In this document: positions 6,136 through 6,742 of the stretch, one piece after another | Layout: every line of letters begins with the position of its first letter | Position numbering within the stretch: position 1 is the first letter of the stretch | DNA from: Campylobacteraceae bacterium | GTDB taxonomy: Bacteria; Campylobacterota; Campylobacteria; Campylobacterales; Sulfurovaceae | Reading direction: 5' to 3' | DNA: 6,742 nt | Assembly: GCA_027083075.1 (NCBI GenBank) | Contig: JALWQQ010000090.1 | Coordinates: 1 to 6,742 of the forward strand | Made by a program: the position numbers and the translations under genes | Notes under the pieces: generated by a model | The model's input: only the letters and a program-made list of their open reading frames with translations | What the model was told of the DNA's origin: nothing | Databases searched by the model: none

Positions 6136-6742
6136 ATATCGATAGACGACTGCTTAATTATGTGATTATTATTCTGTTGTCTTTTGCTACTTTTTCGTGG
6201 ACATTTTTAATTTTCCATAAACCCTTTTCGATCAAACTCGTTTTAACGGTAATACTTTTTAGATTGATCGCTTCTACTCTCATATATAAAGACTATTCAC
6301 TCTCATGGAGTAAGGTGAGTCCCAAAACTTTCTTATTGAAAAGTGTTGTATATCTGATTGCCTTTATAGGCTATGCGCCTATTTTTTACGGAAAAATATT
6401 TTTATATTTTCTGATTAGCGAACTCTTCACCTATCTCTTTGGTATCAACTTTTTAATGTATGCGTACAACTACTTTATCAACAAGAGTCGTATCGAAAAA
6501 ACAAAAAACGTTGCGATCTACGGTGCAGGAAAAGCGGGTCTAAAGCTCAAAGAGGAGTTTGCCGATTCTCCATACAAATTACGCTACTTCATCGATGACG
6601 ACCAATCGCTACACAATCGCAGTATCGACGGCATTCCGATCGTTTCGAAAGAGGAGCTAAAAAGAAGCTTAAAATCGCAACATTACGATCTTCTGGTAAT
6701 CGCCATGCCCTCTGCATCGCCACAGCGCATTAAAGAGATATA
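6132..6742 (+). CDS. pglF: PglF-type membrane-bound UDP-GlcNAc 4,6-dehydratase, 3' end cut by window edge
   Basis: Two hundred and three codons are visible, all N-terminal. The order is that of PglF/CapD/FlaA1-like long dehydratases: hydrophobic segments near residues 8-28, 34-54 and two more between about 74 and 118, then a first Rossmann-like domain with GAGKAG at 131-136, a YFIDDD strand and DGIPIVSKEEL, then LLVIAMPSAS near the edge. The catalytic short-chain dehydrogenase domain lies beyond the window, so activity cannot be checked. PglF would act first in the pathway, converting UDP-GlcNAc to UDP-4-keto-6-deoxy-GlcNAc. The GTG start shares GTGA with the pglE stop, indicating coupling. 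Large WcaJ-like phosphoglycosyl transferases have a similar N-terminal layout and are the main alternative; the PSAS motif, the gene order and the presence of pglC already filling that role favour PglF. Confidence 0.82.
   Translation, partial: MNIDRRLLNYVIIILLSFATFSWTFLIFHKPFSIKLVLTVILFRLIASTLIYKDYSLSWSKVSPKTFLLKSVVYLIAFIGYAPIFYGKIFLYFLISELFTYLFGINFLMYAYNYFINKSRIEKTKNVAIYGAGKAGLKLKEEFADSPYKLRYFIDDDQSLHNRSIDGIPIVSKEELKRSLKSQHYDLLVIAMPSASPQRIKEI

Noticed and set aside
1..6742. CRISPR array, tRNA/rRNA genes, insertion sequences or attachment sites
   Set aside because: No regularly spaced repeats, no clover-leaf-like segments, no transposase motifs and no terminal inverted repeats were seen; coding sequence fills nearly all of the window.

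Overview
The window is part of a surface-glycan biosynthesis cluster, with all genes on the + strand and almost no intergenic space. The C-terminal half matches, gene by gene, the bacillosamine module of the Campylobacter jejuni pgl locus (pglC, pglD, pglE, pglF in that order). Recognition is from protein motifs and remembered family sequences; no search was run. The close resemblance of PglC and PglE to the Campylobacter proteins, together with moderate GC, points to a member of the Campylobacterota. A free-living sulfur-oxidising lineage such as the Sulfurovum/Sulfurimonas group is my best guess, but that rank is inference.

Layout: (1) 1-1591, the C-terminal ~530 residues of an AsnB-type amidotransferase whose start lies left of the window. 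(2) 1575-2732, a GT4 glycosyltransferase overlapping asnB by 17 nt. (3) 2733-2802, the only real gap, with two TATAAT hexamers and no convincing terminator. (4) 2803-4026, a second GT4 enzyme of the WbuB-like type. (5) 4019-4618, pglC, phosphoglycosyl transferase. (6) 4611-5018, a short left-handed beta-helix acetyltransferase in the pglD position. (7) 5008-6135, pglE, PLP-dependent aminotransferase. (8) 6132-6742, the membrane and first Rossmann-like part of pglF, cut by the right edge.

Proposed pathway: PglF dehydrates UDP-GlcNAc to the 4-keto-6-deoxy sugar, PglE aminates C4, the short acetyltransferase N-acetylates that amine, and PglC transfers the resulting diacetylbacillosamine 1-phosphate to undecaprenyl phosphate. 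The two GT4 enzymes would then extend the lipid-linked sugar. The AsnB-like enzyme may amidate a sugar acid in the glycan rather than make asparagine. No oligosaccharyltransferase (PglB), flippase or polymerase is visible, so whether the product goes to protein, lipid A or capsule cannot be decided here.

The main points of interest are the acetyltransferase lacking the N-terminal domain of PglD, a G7 tract in the first glycosyltransferase that could act as a phase-variation switch, an AT-rich patch inside the same gene, and three consecutive ATG-NN-TAA gene overlaps.
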